DNA of 5,825 bases, taken from the NCBI GenBank assembly GCA_938042265.1, contig CALIRN010000198.1, positions 1-5,825 of the forward strand. Direction: 5' to 3'. A program made the position numbers and the translations under genes. The stretch is from an uncultured Eubacteriaceae bacterium (lineage in GTDB: Bacteria > Bacillota > Clostridia > Lachnospirales > CAG-274). Shown piece by piece: positions 1 through 5,825 of the stretch. The notes beneath the pieces are model-generated. The model was not told the origin of the DNA. It searched no databases and worked only from the letters and a program-made list of their open reading frames with translations. The first letter of the stretch is position 1, and the number at the start of each line of letters is the position of its first letter.

Positions 1-1
1 T

Positions 2-85
2 TACACCGCTTACAATACCTGCTGCCGCAAGCTTATTGATTGACTCAACAGCCCAAGCACGGCTTGCTATATCAGTAAAGTTAGC
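2..85 (-). other. Start of S-layer homology (SLH) domain, cut by window edge
   Basis: Residues 1719-1746 read ANFTDIASRAWAVESINKLA and then AAGIVSGV. This is the first half of an SLH repeat: the F-x-D-I/V opening, the W-A-x-x-x-I helix and the L-x-x-x-G-I-V-x-G turn. SLH domains normally come in threes and bind pyruvylated secondary cell-wall polymer, so more repeats are expected to the left of base 1. This places the enzyme on the outside of the cell wall. Confidence 0.88.
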
Positions 86-3000
86 CTTGATACCACTGTT
101 AACAGGAGGAGTAATTACAACACCGCTAGGTGTTACAAAACTCTTGGCTGTTACTGTTGTACGCTCAGTAGTCTCTTCCTTAGCTGTAGTAGTTTCAGAA
201 GCAATGCCTGAAGCCTTATGGCTTGAAGAACCGCTGCCGCCGCTACTGCTTGAAGAACCGCCACCGTTTGAAGAGCTGCTGCTCTTGGTAGTTGTTTCCG
301 TAGAAACAGGAGTACTTGTTGTGGTCTCAGTTTCCTCAGGTATTTCAACCTCACTGTAATCCACTAAATCCTCTGCAGCATGCACATAAGGTGTTGTACG
401 TGCAAGGAAGTCACCCATAATCCAGTTGCCGTCGGCATCTTTGCTGTAACGACCGTTTGTAAGTACAGTACTGCTGTCAACACTCTTGAAGAAGCTGTCA
501 TCCATCTTATCAAGCTCACTGTTGTAAGAGTTAAGATCATACTCGCCATTTGCAAGAGCCTTTAATGTTTCATAGGTAAGCTTAGAACCGCTTTCAACAT
601 AGTTCTTAAATCCGAAGTGTGAATTAAATACATCTTCATTAGTCCAGCACTCCTGATTCTTATAGTTAATAGTGTCCTTATTCTCCTCATCAGGGTCATT
701 AAAACCATAGATGAAGTAGTTTGTTGGGTTAAGGAGAGCAGGGATACTGTCATTGCCATCACCGTTTGTATAGGTAATGTTTTCGTTGTAGCTTAAAGTA
801 CCTATTCTGTCAGCTCTGCGTCCCTCGTAGGAAACAACACCCTTCATATCATAGCTGTAATCCTTTGGCAGAGCTGAATAAAGCGCTACATTGTACTTCT
901 GATTCTGATAGGAAATTACATTTCTGGCCTTTAACGCAGGGTTAAAGTTAGAGTCAATACCTGAGCCGATATTGCCAAATGTAATGGAATCCTTAAGATA
1001 GTGCATTACGGAGATATTCTCACCGCCTGCCTTGAAACCGTTACAACCGTCAGGATCGCCCCAAACACCGTCAGTACCGTCCTCATAAAGCTCATAACCC
1101 TGTGCATAAGCTACACAATCCTCAAGAGTAACAGGACCGATAGCACCTGTAGCAAGCTTAGTGTAAAGATCCCAACCATCATCTACGTTATGGTGAGCTA
1201 TACAGCTCTTAAAGATGTTGCCGTAGCCTGATGTAAGCTTAGCAGCAAAACCGTCCGCATTGTTCTTTGATGGGTCGGCATTGTTAAAGGACTCACAGTT
1301 TTTAACAAGGTTGTAGCCGGGCCAATCCTCAATTAAATCAGCACTGTCTACACGGCTGATCTGAAGACCGGTATCACCGTTATCACGGAAAGTACAGTTT
1401 TCAACAATTACATGGTTACCGCCAAGCTCAAATGCTTTGGTGTTACCTGCCGCATTACAAATTGTAATACCGTCAAATACCCAGTAATAGCCTGCGATTG
1501 TGAAACCGCCGGTTAATTTGCGAAGGTCAATAACAGGCTCTGCACCCTCATCAGCTACAAGGTACTTTCTTGCAACAGATGTACCGGTATTTGTTAAAGG
1601 AATGGTAATCTTGTCGCTTATATTGTAAGTACCGTCAAGCATAATAATCTTCTGTCCCATCTCACAAAGACCGATGGCACTTTCAAGATCGATAGGATTT
1701 TCTCTTGTACCGTCACCTGTCTTAACTGAACCGTCAGGGCTTACATAAAGGTTTTCAAGCTCTGCATCCAGTGCCTTATTTGTTACGGTAAATCTCTCAA
1801 CAACAGGCTCATAGGATACACAGTTATCAACTCTGCTTGGAGTGTATGTTACAGTAAACTCTGTTTTTGAATCAGGCTCAAGTGTAATAGGATAGCTTGT
1901 AGCCTTTCTTGTTACAGGCATATCCGTATATACCTCTACATCACCCTGTCTGATGTTAACAAGACCGCCTGAACGGTTGTTTGCCTTAAGAACAAGGTTG
2001 TAGTCACATGAGCTTGTGTAAAGGCTTGACTCAACGGAAATCTTTGGTGAGTAAGTCTCATCGGTAAGGTTGCTGATTACAGGGTCAGTAGCTATGGAAG
2101 TCTCATAAAGCTCAATGTTAGAAACATTAATATCTGCCCAACGTGCAGCATAGAAGCCTACCCAAATATTGTCCTTATCAGCCTGCGTAACAAGAAGATC
2201 CTGAAGACCATCGGTTGTATCGAAAGCATAGTTGCTTCTTGTTTCACCTGTCTGATAGTTATAGGTTGTAATCTTGTAACCATAGTTAATTCTCTGAAGA
2301 GTAATATTGTATTTTTCATTCTTCAAAGGCACTGTATCCGTGGTATTATAAGGATCCATTCTATTACCGCCCGTAGATGTCATGTAGTCGGTAATACCCT
2401 TTTTAACCATAAGGTTAATTCTGTTAAGGTGGGTGTTCTTATAATAGCTGGTAGAGGTAATATCTCTTGAATAGGTAGCGCCGCTATAGCCGCCTGCAAG
2501 AACAAGGTTTGATGCAAAGCCACCTGCTACGTTTTCAAAGTTAACCTTTCTGCTGTCACCTCTGTAATCCACAGCAGTCATACCCTTAAGGTAAGCCTCC
2601 CAAATATTGATAGGCTCGCCATACTTATCAAGCTGCGCATTATTTGCATCGGCTGTAATAAGGTTGTCGTCACCAAGACCATCCTTAGCAAAGAGTGAAA
2701 TTGCATCCATTGCCTGGAGACCGAAGTTTTCCTGACCGTCACGAGACATATCAATTGCCTCTTCCATGGTGATTGTACGTCCGAGAAGTTCTTCAGCTTC
2801 AGCCTTTGTCTTTGCAAGCTCAACCTGATCATCAGGGTCATCAGGGTCAACAATATATCTGTTAATTTGAATATCAGCAGACAATGTAAAGTTGTTGTCC
2901 GGACTAACCCTTGTGTAGTAATAGGCAAGACCATCTACACCTGTTGAGGTTTTACCTGCCTTATCCCAAGCGTTAATTCTTACATTATTTACATTTGTCA

Positions 3001-5239
3001 GCTTACCGTTTTCCATAAAACCGATAGACTGATCATATGTATTTGAGTCTACCATAGTGCCGTTTACGTAAATCTCGGCAGGACCTGTAGGAGGGTCATT
3101 TGTAGGGAAGCCCATTGACGATGAGCCAAAGATAGCAGGCTTCCAAATATAGCTCACCTTTTCCTCAATAGTAATGTTCAATACGGTAGTATCAAAATCT
3201 CTGAATACGATAGACACCTGTGTATTTCCTACCTTGCTGTTATCATAATCAGAAAGATCAATATAGTAGTCAGGAGCTGTTTCTGCATTTGTCATAAATG
3301 CACTGTCGATAGTATAAGTACCGTCAGCTTCAGCTACAGCATCGTCATATGGCTCTTCTGTTGTATAGTATCTGCTGCCATCAAAATAGTAGTAAATACT
3401 ATTATCCATTTCCTCAATATCTTCATTGTCATAAATCTTGGAAGCTACCATGCCCTTAGCATCGTACTGCTCTCCAACATGGAAAGTAGTTCTTGGATAA
3501 GTTGTAAGCTGAGTAGCAACCGCATGTCTTTCCTTAACAGTAATATCAAAGCTTACTGTTATGGTAGGATCTTTTTTAAGTACTACAGTCAAGGTCTGCT
3601 TATCCGCAGGCTTGCTACTGTCAAAGCCCTCAACGGTATACTCGCTTTCAAGGAGTGCCTGATACTTTGAGGTTTCGCCAAGATTGTATTCTGCTCTTAC
3701 AACCATACCGGCACTTTCAAACTCATCATTTAAGTAATAAGTTGTCTTAGCAGGCAATGAAGCCAGGTAAAGGCTTGCAATCTCCGCCTTTTCAATCTTA
3801 ATATTAAATGAATCACTCTTTCCATTAGGAAGGATATTAGGATCCTGATCAGTATACTCTACAGTGATTGTCTTGTTACCAACCATATCATCCGTAAAGT
3901 AAACGGAATCGTCAATAACCTCACCGTCCATCTTTAAAATGTACTTGTCAGCATCAAGTGTTTCCTTTTTGCCATTGTTATACTCAGCGGTAACAACAAG
4001 ACCAACTCTGCTGAACTTGGAACCTGTGTAGAATACATTCTTAGCTGTAGGATAAGTAACCTTAATGCTGGTAACCATAAGAGGCTCAACACTTACATCA
4101 AATGTATCAACACAGCTTCCGCATACTACGGAAACGGAATAGTTACCTGCATTGTTCTTGTTTTCATTATAACCAACTACATCGTACTGATCCGCACTAA
4201 GATATTCCTTAGAGCCATCGGGAAGAGTACCCTCAACACGAAGGCCTGTAGTATCAAGGTCATCGCCTAAAATATACAATGTCTTATCAGGCTCGCTAAC
4301 TATATTAATAGATGTGTACTTGTCTTCAATCTTATTGAAGCTTATATTTGAGAATTCAATCTCCGCATTTCTTACAACACACAAACCTGCATATATGTCA
4401 TCAGTAAATGAAAGCTTATCAAAAAGCACAACAGGCTCCTGATCACCATAATAAAGTGTGATTACATTACCGTTCTTTTTGATTTTAAGATCAATAACAT
4501 CTCCGATTTCAGGTCTGGTCTGAACTTCATTAAGGAGATCTGTATTTGACTCAGCAGTCACAAGGGTACCATTTGTTCTGTAAAAACCCTTGGTAAGACC
4601 ATTAGTCTTTCCTATATTGTTCATCATTAAAGGACCGGCAACAACCATATCACTGTCAGAAGAATAATTGATCATTGGCTGTATTTCATCCCTTATTACA
4701 AGACCGAAAGTAACCTGATTATTGGTGTTAATTAATTTTTTAACCTTAGCAGTAGCAGATAATTCAAAATTGTCTGAGGCCTTAAGTTCCTTATAATACA
4801 GTGTAAGACCATCAGATGTGCTTGAGATTTTACCTACAGATTCCAGATTCTTGTTATTGTCATCAATAATACCCATACTCATTTTTACTGTATCATCATC
4901 GTTTTCAATAACTGAATAATATGGAATACCGCTTTTGTGTGTCTGCAAGCCGCTTACTCTTTCCTGTGCGCCTGCGTCACCGGTAACTGTTGCTTTCCAC
5001 TCGCCGTCTTCAGCAACGTTTGTTTCCATACCGCCAACCATATATGTAGCTGCAGCATTAGCCGTAAGAGCAGAGTCCGAAACCGCATCATCGGCAGCGT
5101 CAGTCTCTGTCACGTCTTCAGCCGTTGCTTCAACAGCCGCAGGTGAAACTACTGTTTCATCAGCAAATGTGACAGATGAAAAGCTGGAAAAAACCATAGT
5201 TGCAGCAAGTGCAAAAGCAACTATTCTACGCTTTTTCAT
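2..5239 (-). CDS. SLH-anchored, secreted PL9 pectate lyase with Ig-like and beta-sandwich modules (3' end beyond window)
   Basis: A frame open without a stop from ATG 5239-5237 to the left edge gives 1746 residues, incomplete at the C-terminus. The expected role is Ca2+-dependent beta-elimination of polygalacturonate (pectate) at the cell surface. Parts by residue: 1-26 signal peptide (MKKRR start, hydrophobic core, likely cut after VTFA); 27-66 acidic linker; about 131-302 beta-sandwich D1; 307-692 four Ig-like domains; about 760-1045 beta-sandwich D2, homologous to D1; 1047-1146 fibronectin-like beta domain; about 1163-1614 PL9 parallel beta-helix lyase; 1630-1702 Thr/Ser/Gly linker; 1719-1746 start of an SLH domain. 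PL9 calcium ligands D1329, D1353, D1354 and D1357 and catalytic K1403 are all present. The start is fixed by AGGAGG 9 nt upstream and by the signal peptide. It has its own promoter. The PL9 and SLH calls are strong; D1, D2 and the fibronectin-like domain are judged from pattern only. No pseudogene sign is visible. Confidence 0.93.
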   Translation of the reverse strand, partial: MKKRRIVAFALAATMVFSSFSSVTFADETVVSPAAVEATAEDVTETDAADDAVSDSALTANAAATYMVGGMETNVAEDGEWKATVTGDAGAQERVSGLQTHKSGIPYYSVIENDDDTVKMSMGIIDDNNKNLESVGKISSTSDGLTLYYKELKASDNFELSATAKVKKLINTNNQVTFGLVIRDEIQPMINYSSDSDMVVAGPLMMNNIGKTNGLTKGFYRTNGTLVTAESNTDLLNEVQTRPEIGDVIDLKIKKNGNVITLYYGDQEPVVLFDKLSFTDDIYAGLCVVRNAEIEFSNISFNKIEDKYTSINIVSEPDKTLYILGDDLDTTGLRVEGTLPDGSKEYLSADQYDVVGYNENKNNAGNYSVSVVCGSCVDTFDVSVEPLMVTSIKVTYPTAKNVFYTGSKFSRVGLVVTAEYNNGKKETLDADKYILKMDGEVIDDSVYFTDDMVGNKTITVEYTDQDPNILPNGKSDSFNIKIEKAEIASLYLASLPAKTTYYLNDEFESAGMVVRAEYNLGETSKYQALLESEYTVEGFDSSKPADKQTLTVVLKKDPTITVSFDITVKERHAVATQLTTYPRTTFHVGEQYDAKGMVASKIYDNEDIEEMDNSIYYYFDGSRYYTTEEPYDDAVAEADGTYTIDSAFMTNAETAPDYYIDLSDYDNSKVGNTQVSIVFRDFDTTVLNITIEEKVSYIWKPAIFGSSSMGFPTNDPPTGPAEIYVNGTMVDSNTYDQSIGFMENGKLTNVNNVRINAWDKAGKTSTGVDGLAYYYTRVSPDNNFTLSADIQINRYIVDPDDPDDQVELAKTKAEAEELLGRTITMEEAIDMSRDGQENFGLQAMDAISLFAKDGLGDDNLITADANNAQLDKYGEPINIWEAYLKGMTAVDYRGDSRKVNFENVAGGFASNLVLAGGYSGATYSRDITSTSYYKNTHLNRINLMVKKGITDYMTSTGGNRMDPYNTTDTVPLKNEKYNITLQRINYGYKITTYNYQTGETRSNYAFDTTDGLQDLLVTQADKDNIWVGFYAARWADINVSNIELYETSIATDPVISNLTDETYSPKISVESSLYTSSCDYNLVLKANNRSGGLVNIRQGDVEVYTDMPVTRKATSYPITLEPDSKTEFTVTYTPSRVDNCVSYEPVVERFTVTNKALDAELENLYVSPDGSVKTGDGTRENPIDLESAIGLCEMGQKIIMLDGTYNISDKITIPLTNTGTSVARKYLVADEGAEPVIDLRKLTGGFTIAGYYWVFDGITICNAAGNTKAFELGGNHVIVENCTFRDNGDTGLQISRVDSADLIEDWPGYNLVKNCESFNNADPSKNNADGFAAKLTSGYGNIFKSCIAHHNVDDGWDLYTKLATGAIGPVTLEDCVAYAQGYELYEDGTDGVWGDPDGCNGFKAGGENISVMHYLKDSITFGNIGSGIDSNFNPALKARNVISYQNQKYNVALYSALPKDYSYDMKGVVSYEGRRADRIGTLSYNENITYTNGDGNDSIPALLNPTNYFIYGFNDPDEENKDTINYKNQECWTNEDVFNSHFGFKNYVESGSKLTYETLKALANGEYDLNSYNSELDKMDDSFFKSVDSSTVLTNGRYSKDADGNWIMGDFLARTTPYVHAAEDLVDYSEVEIPEETETTTSTPVSTETTTKSSSSSNGGGSSSSSGGSGSSSHKASGIASETTTAKEETTERTTVTAKSFVTPSGVVITPPVNSGIKANFTDIASRAWAVESINKLAAAGIVSGV
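134..352 (-). other. Low-complexity Thr/Glu then Ser/Gly linker before the SLH anchor
   Basis: Residues about 1630-1702 are nearly all Thr, Glu, Ser and Gly: EETETTTSTPVSTETTTK, then runs of five Ser separated by NGGG and GGSGSSS, then a second Thr/Glu-rich part (ETTTAKEETTERTT). It is a flexible, probably disordered spacer between the catalytic domain and the wall anchor, and such Thr/Ser stretches are often O-glycosylated in secreted proteins. The repetitive codons make the region prone to slippage and assembly error, but the frame stays open across it into the SLH domain. Confidence 0.85.
398..1753 (-). other. PL9 pectate lyase catalytic domain (residues about 1163-1614)
   Basis: The domain opens with the PL9-style entry LYVSPDGS, then GDGTRENPIDL and IIMLDGTYN, and continues as right-handed beta-helix coils (VENCTF, VKNCES, FKSCIA, LEDCVA). 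The core signature is ADGFAAKL (1328-1335), then NVDDGWDLYTK (1351-1361), then NGFKAGG (1400-1406). As I recall the Dickeya Pel9A structure, calcium is held by D209, D233, D234 and D237 and the base is K273. Here D1329, D1353, D1354 and D1357 have exactly the same 24/25/28 spacing, and K1403 takes the place of K273 with a loop about ten residues longer. The end near DFLAR (about 1610-1614) resembles the usual tail of these lyases. Family assignment comes from motif recognition, not a search. Confidence 0.9.
2105..2962 (-). repeat. Beta-sandwich domain copy 2 (D2) with insertions, residues about 760-1045
   Basis: D2 is homologous to D1 by ordered landmarks: DGLAYYYTRV (769-778) matches DGLTLYYKEL, NNFTLSADIQI (782-792) matches DNFELSATAKV, ENFGLQAMD (837-845) matches VTFGLVIRDE, NLVLAGG (911-917) matches MVVAGPL, and IWVGFYAARWADINVSNIEL (1025-1044) matches the last strand of D1. 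D2 is over 100 residues longer. One extra piece is a charged, probably helical insertion (about 798-835, starting DPDDPDD) between the second and third landmarks. The role is unknown and a carbohydrate-binding role is inferred from context only. Confidence 0.6.
3164..4321 (-). repeat. Array of four bacterial Ig-like (Big_3-type) domains, residues 307-692
   Basis: Four tandem beta-sandwich units of about 80-120 residues share the pattern K/T-x-x-Y-x-x-G-(8-10)-G-(L/M)-x-V-x-A-x-Y followed by G-x-x-T-V-x-V strands. Examples are LYILGDDLDTTGLRVEG (unit 1, 307-386), VFYTGSKFSRVGLVVTAEY (unit 2, 387-486), YYLNDEFESAGMVVRAEY with the typical VEGFDSSKPADKQTLTV (unit 3, 487-570), and FHVGEQYDAKGMVASKIY (unit 4, 571-692). 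Unit 4 is longer, with a Tyr/Asp-rich insertion around 602-665. Such domains usually act as spacers or bind glycans. The units have diverged well beyond near-identity. Confidence 0.8.
4334..4849 (-). repeat. Beta-sandwich domain copy 1 (D1), residues about 131-302
   Basis: This looks like a concanavalin/LamG-type beta sandwich. Landmarks are SDGLTLYYKEL (142-152), DNFELSATAKV (156-166), VTFGLVIRDE (176-185), MVVAGPLMM (198-206), and the closing strand IYAGLCVVRNAEIEFSNISF (282-301). The same landmarks recur in the same order in D2. The function is unknown. Carbohydrate binding is plausible because the domain is attached to a lyase, but no diagnostic binding site can be named. Confidence 0.6.
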
Positions 5240-5248
5240 TAATAAATT

Positions 5249-5254
5249 CCTCCT
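5249..5254 (-). promoter_or_regulatory. Ribosome binding site AGGAGG of the lyase gene
   Basis: The minus strand reads AAAAAAGGAGGAATTTATT before ATG. AGGAGG is a perfect Shine-Dalgarno core with nine bases to the start codon, in an A/T-rich and therefore open context. It decides the start at 5239 over the later Met-15 inside the signal peptide. Confidence 0.92.
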
Positions 5255-5282
5255 TTTTTATTTCGGCATAATCCGATTGTTC

Positions 5283-5390
5283 CTATGAAATAAATAACTT
5301 TCACAATTCCAACATACATACAGAACACTCCACCGCCCCGAGGGTTTCAATCCTGTCTATATGCACAACCACAAAATTTATCATTCATAG
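5283..5390 (-). ncRNA. Structured 5' leader, candidate cis-regulatory RNA
   Basis: The predicted leader RNA can fold into two nested stems. The outer stem pairs 5390-5376 with 5295-5283: seven pairs (CUAUGAA with UUCAUAG), a two-base bulge, then six pairs (AUAAAU with AUUUAU). The inner stem pairs 5364-5353 with 5323-5312: eleven of twelve positions pair, counting two G-U pairs. The inner stem closes a 29-nt G-rich apical region (5352-5324) containing GAAACCCUCGGGGCGGUGG. The outer stem starts within a few bases of the predicted transcript start. It ends about 43 nt before the start codon, leaving the AGGAGG free in this fold. No known riboswitch consensus was recognised. Confidence 0.45.
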
Positions 5391-5398
5391 CTAACTAT

Positions 5399-5427
5399 AT
5401 TATAATTAATTTATCAAAAAAAATCAA
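5399..5427 (-). promoter_or_regulatory. Sigma-A-type promoter of the lyase gene
   Basis: On the minus strand, -35 TTGATT (5427-5422) is separated by exactly 17 bp from a consensus -10 TATAAT (5404-5399). Transcription should start near 5392, giving a leader of about 150 nt. The spacer and the upstream DNA are rich in A/T tracts, which could act as an UP element. No better-spaced pair was found in the gap. Confidence 0.75.
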
Positions 5428-5502
5428 TATAAATTTTAAAATATATGTAATTTTTTTTATAGAATTATCACAATTTTTAAAGTGTTTTGACTTATTATAT
5501 GT

Positions 5503-5532
5503 GTAACAATTATCAAATTTGACAATACTTAC
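5503..5532. promoter_or_regulatory. 30-bp imperfect palindrome, possible operator
   Basis: The sequence GTAACAATTATCAAA / TTTGACAATACTTAC is self-complementary at 24 of 30 positions, centred between 5517 and 5518. The inner 18 bp (5509-5526) differ from a perfect palindrome at only one base pair per side. It lies about 75 bp upstream of the -35 box of the lyase promoter, where an activator could bind. It is not followed by a U-run that would make it a terminator. AT-rich DNA yields such dyads by chance, so confidence is limited. Confidence 0.35.
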
Positions 5533-5534
5533 CC

Positions 5535-5570
5535 TAAAATTTAAAAGAACCGTCTTTTAAAACGGTTCCA
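5535..5570 (-). terminator. Rho-independent terminator of the HAD hydrolase gene
   Basis: On the minus strand, GGAACCGT, an eight-base loop and ACGGTTC form a perfect seven-pair stem (GAACCGT 5568-5562 with ACGGTTC 5553-5547). It is followed by TTTTAAATTTT. It begins about 18 bases after the stop codon of the HAD gene. The plus strand has no T-run after the stem, so it acts in one direction. It separates the HAD transcript from the lyase transcript. Confidence 0.85.
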
Positions 5571-5585
5571 AAAAATATTGTGTAT

Positions 5586-5825
5586 TTATAGCTTAAGCTC
5601 ATTAAAGCTTACAATATATTTATCGCAGTTATGCTTAATTTGTTCCGCATAAGCCTCCATACTTTTGTCATAAACAGCATATACGGTATAGCCTCCCTGC
5701 TTTGCGGCGGCAGCGGCATTAAAAGCGTCCTCAAAAACAAGCGTATCCCCGGGCGTGCTTCCCATGCGTGCAGCTGCCCTGTCATATATATAATGAGAGT
5801 TTTTATCAAGCCCCTCTTCACTGCA
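5586..5825 (-). CDS. HAD-superfamily hydrolase, subfamily IA, C-terminal part (5' end beyond window)
   Basis: The last 79 residues of a gene that starts to the right of the window end at TAA (5588-5586). Visible HAD features are a lysine near the left end (GLDKNS, residue 8 of the fragment; the motif III position, usually G-K-P), an IYDRAAARMG helix, and motif IV as LVFEDA with acidic E32 and D33. Next comes the AAAAAKQGGYTVYAVYD turn typical of beta-phosphoglucomutase-like phosphatases, and a YIVSFNELKL end common in clostridial members. The family removes or moves phosphate on small metabolites through an N-terminal aspartate, which is outside the window, so the substrate cannot be named. 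It is cytosolic. Its own terminator follows, so it is likely transcribed separately from the lyase. Confidence 0.85.
   Translation of the reverse strand, partial: CSEEGLDKNSHYIYDRAAARMGSTPGDTLVFEDAFNAAAAAKQGGYTVYAVYDKSMEAYAEQIKHNCDKYIVSFNELKL

Larger units (their letters stand above)
5240..5585. other. Intergenic region between the HAD gene and the lyase gene
   Basis: This stretch is strongly AT-rich and has no convincing gene on either strand. From right to left it holds the HAD terminator, the imperfect palindrome, a run of A/T tracts (5401-5480), the promoter, and the structured leader with the ribosome binding site. A four-pair hairpin (UCGG-AUUAUG-CCGA) just before the ribosome binding site is too weak to weigh. 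The only GC-rich patch (about 5330-5345) is the loop of the leader structure. Confidence 0.8.

Noticed and set aside
36..359. A 107-codon open frame on the plus strand with hydrophobic Leu/Val/Pro content
   Set aside because: It is antisense to the low-complexity linker and SLH start of the lyase. The Leu/Val-rich composition comes from reading Ser/Thr/Gly codons backwards, and there is no ribosome binding site.
2578..2934. A 118-codon open frame on the minus strand
   Set aside because: It is in a different frame inside D2 of the lyase, which is open throughout and carries recognisable domains. The alternative product has no recognisable motif.
4935..5288. A 117-codon open frame on the plus strand, Ala/Ser/Val-rich
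   Set aside because: It is antisense to the signal peptide and acidic linker of the lyase. Its composition is the mirror of Ala/Thr/Asp codons and it runs through the lyase ribosome binding site and start.
5344..5353. GTTTCAATCC, similar to the end of some CRISPR repeats
   Set aside because: It occurs once, with no repeat-spacer periodicity in the window. It is part of the leader's apical region.
5494..5525. A second TATAAT on the minus strand (5499-5494) with TTGTCA upstream
   Set aside because: The spacer is 20 bp, too long for a good sigma-A promoter, and the 17-bp pair at 5399-5427 is clearly better. A weak secondary start cannot be excluded.
5547..5568. The terminator hairpin as a bidirectional terminator
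   Set aside because: On the plus strand the stem is followed by CAAAAAA, not a T-run, and no plus-strand gene leads into it.
5609..5821. A 70-codon open frame on the minus strand with an ATG at 5821
   Set aside because: It is out of frame with the HAD hydrolase tail, whose LVFEDA and YIVSFNEL motifs show the true frame.

Overview
The window looks like chromosomal DNA of a low-GC Gram-positive anaerobe of the class Clostridia, probably a gut pectin degrader. Three things suggest this: an AGGAGG ribosome binding site and sigma-A-type promoter in very AT-rich intergenic DNA, a secreted protein with a lysine/arginine-start signal peptide, and surface anchoring through an S-layer homology (SLH) domain. 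Surface pectate lyases with SLH anchors are known from colonic pectin specialists such as Monoglobus; that comparison is inference and the genus is not proven.

All recognisable genes lie on the minus strand. Almost the whole window (5239 down to base 2) is one uninterrupted reading frame. It encodes at least 1746 residues and runs off the left edge without a stop. I translated every codon of this frame and found no stop or frameshift. The order of parts is: signal peptide; acidic Ala/Thr/Asp/Glu linker; beta-sandwich domain copy 1 (D1); four bacterial Ig-like (Big_3-type) domains; a second, larger copy of the beta-sandwich domain (D2); a fibronectin-like beta domain; a family 9 polysaccharide lyase (PL9) pectate lyase with all expected calcium-binding and catalytic residues; a Thr/Ser/Gly linker; and the start of an SLH domain. 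The protein reads as a cell-surface pectate lyase whose catalytic domain sits near the wall anchor, with a long stalk of accessory domains reaching outward.

From 5240 to 5585 is non-coding and AT-rich. It holds, in transcription order, an intrinsic terminator for the upstream gene, a 30-bp imperfect palindrome that could be an operator, a good promoter (TTGATT, 17 bp, TATAAT), and a 5' leader of about 150 nt. The leader can fold into a long nested stem starting almost at the predicted transcript start, so it may be a cis-acting regulatory RNA of a class I do not recognise.

From 5586 to the right edge is the C-terminal end of a HAD-superfamily hydrolase (subfamily IA). It is on the same strand but separated by its own terminator, so it is probably not in the same operon as the lyase.
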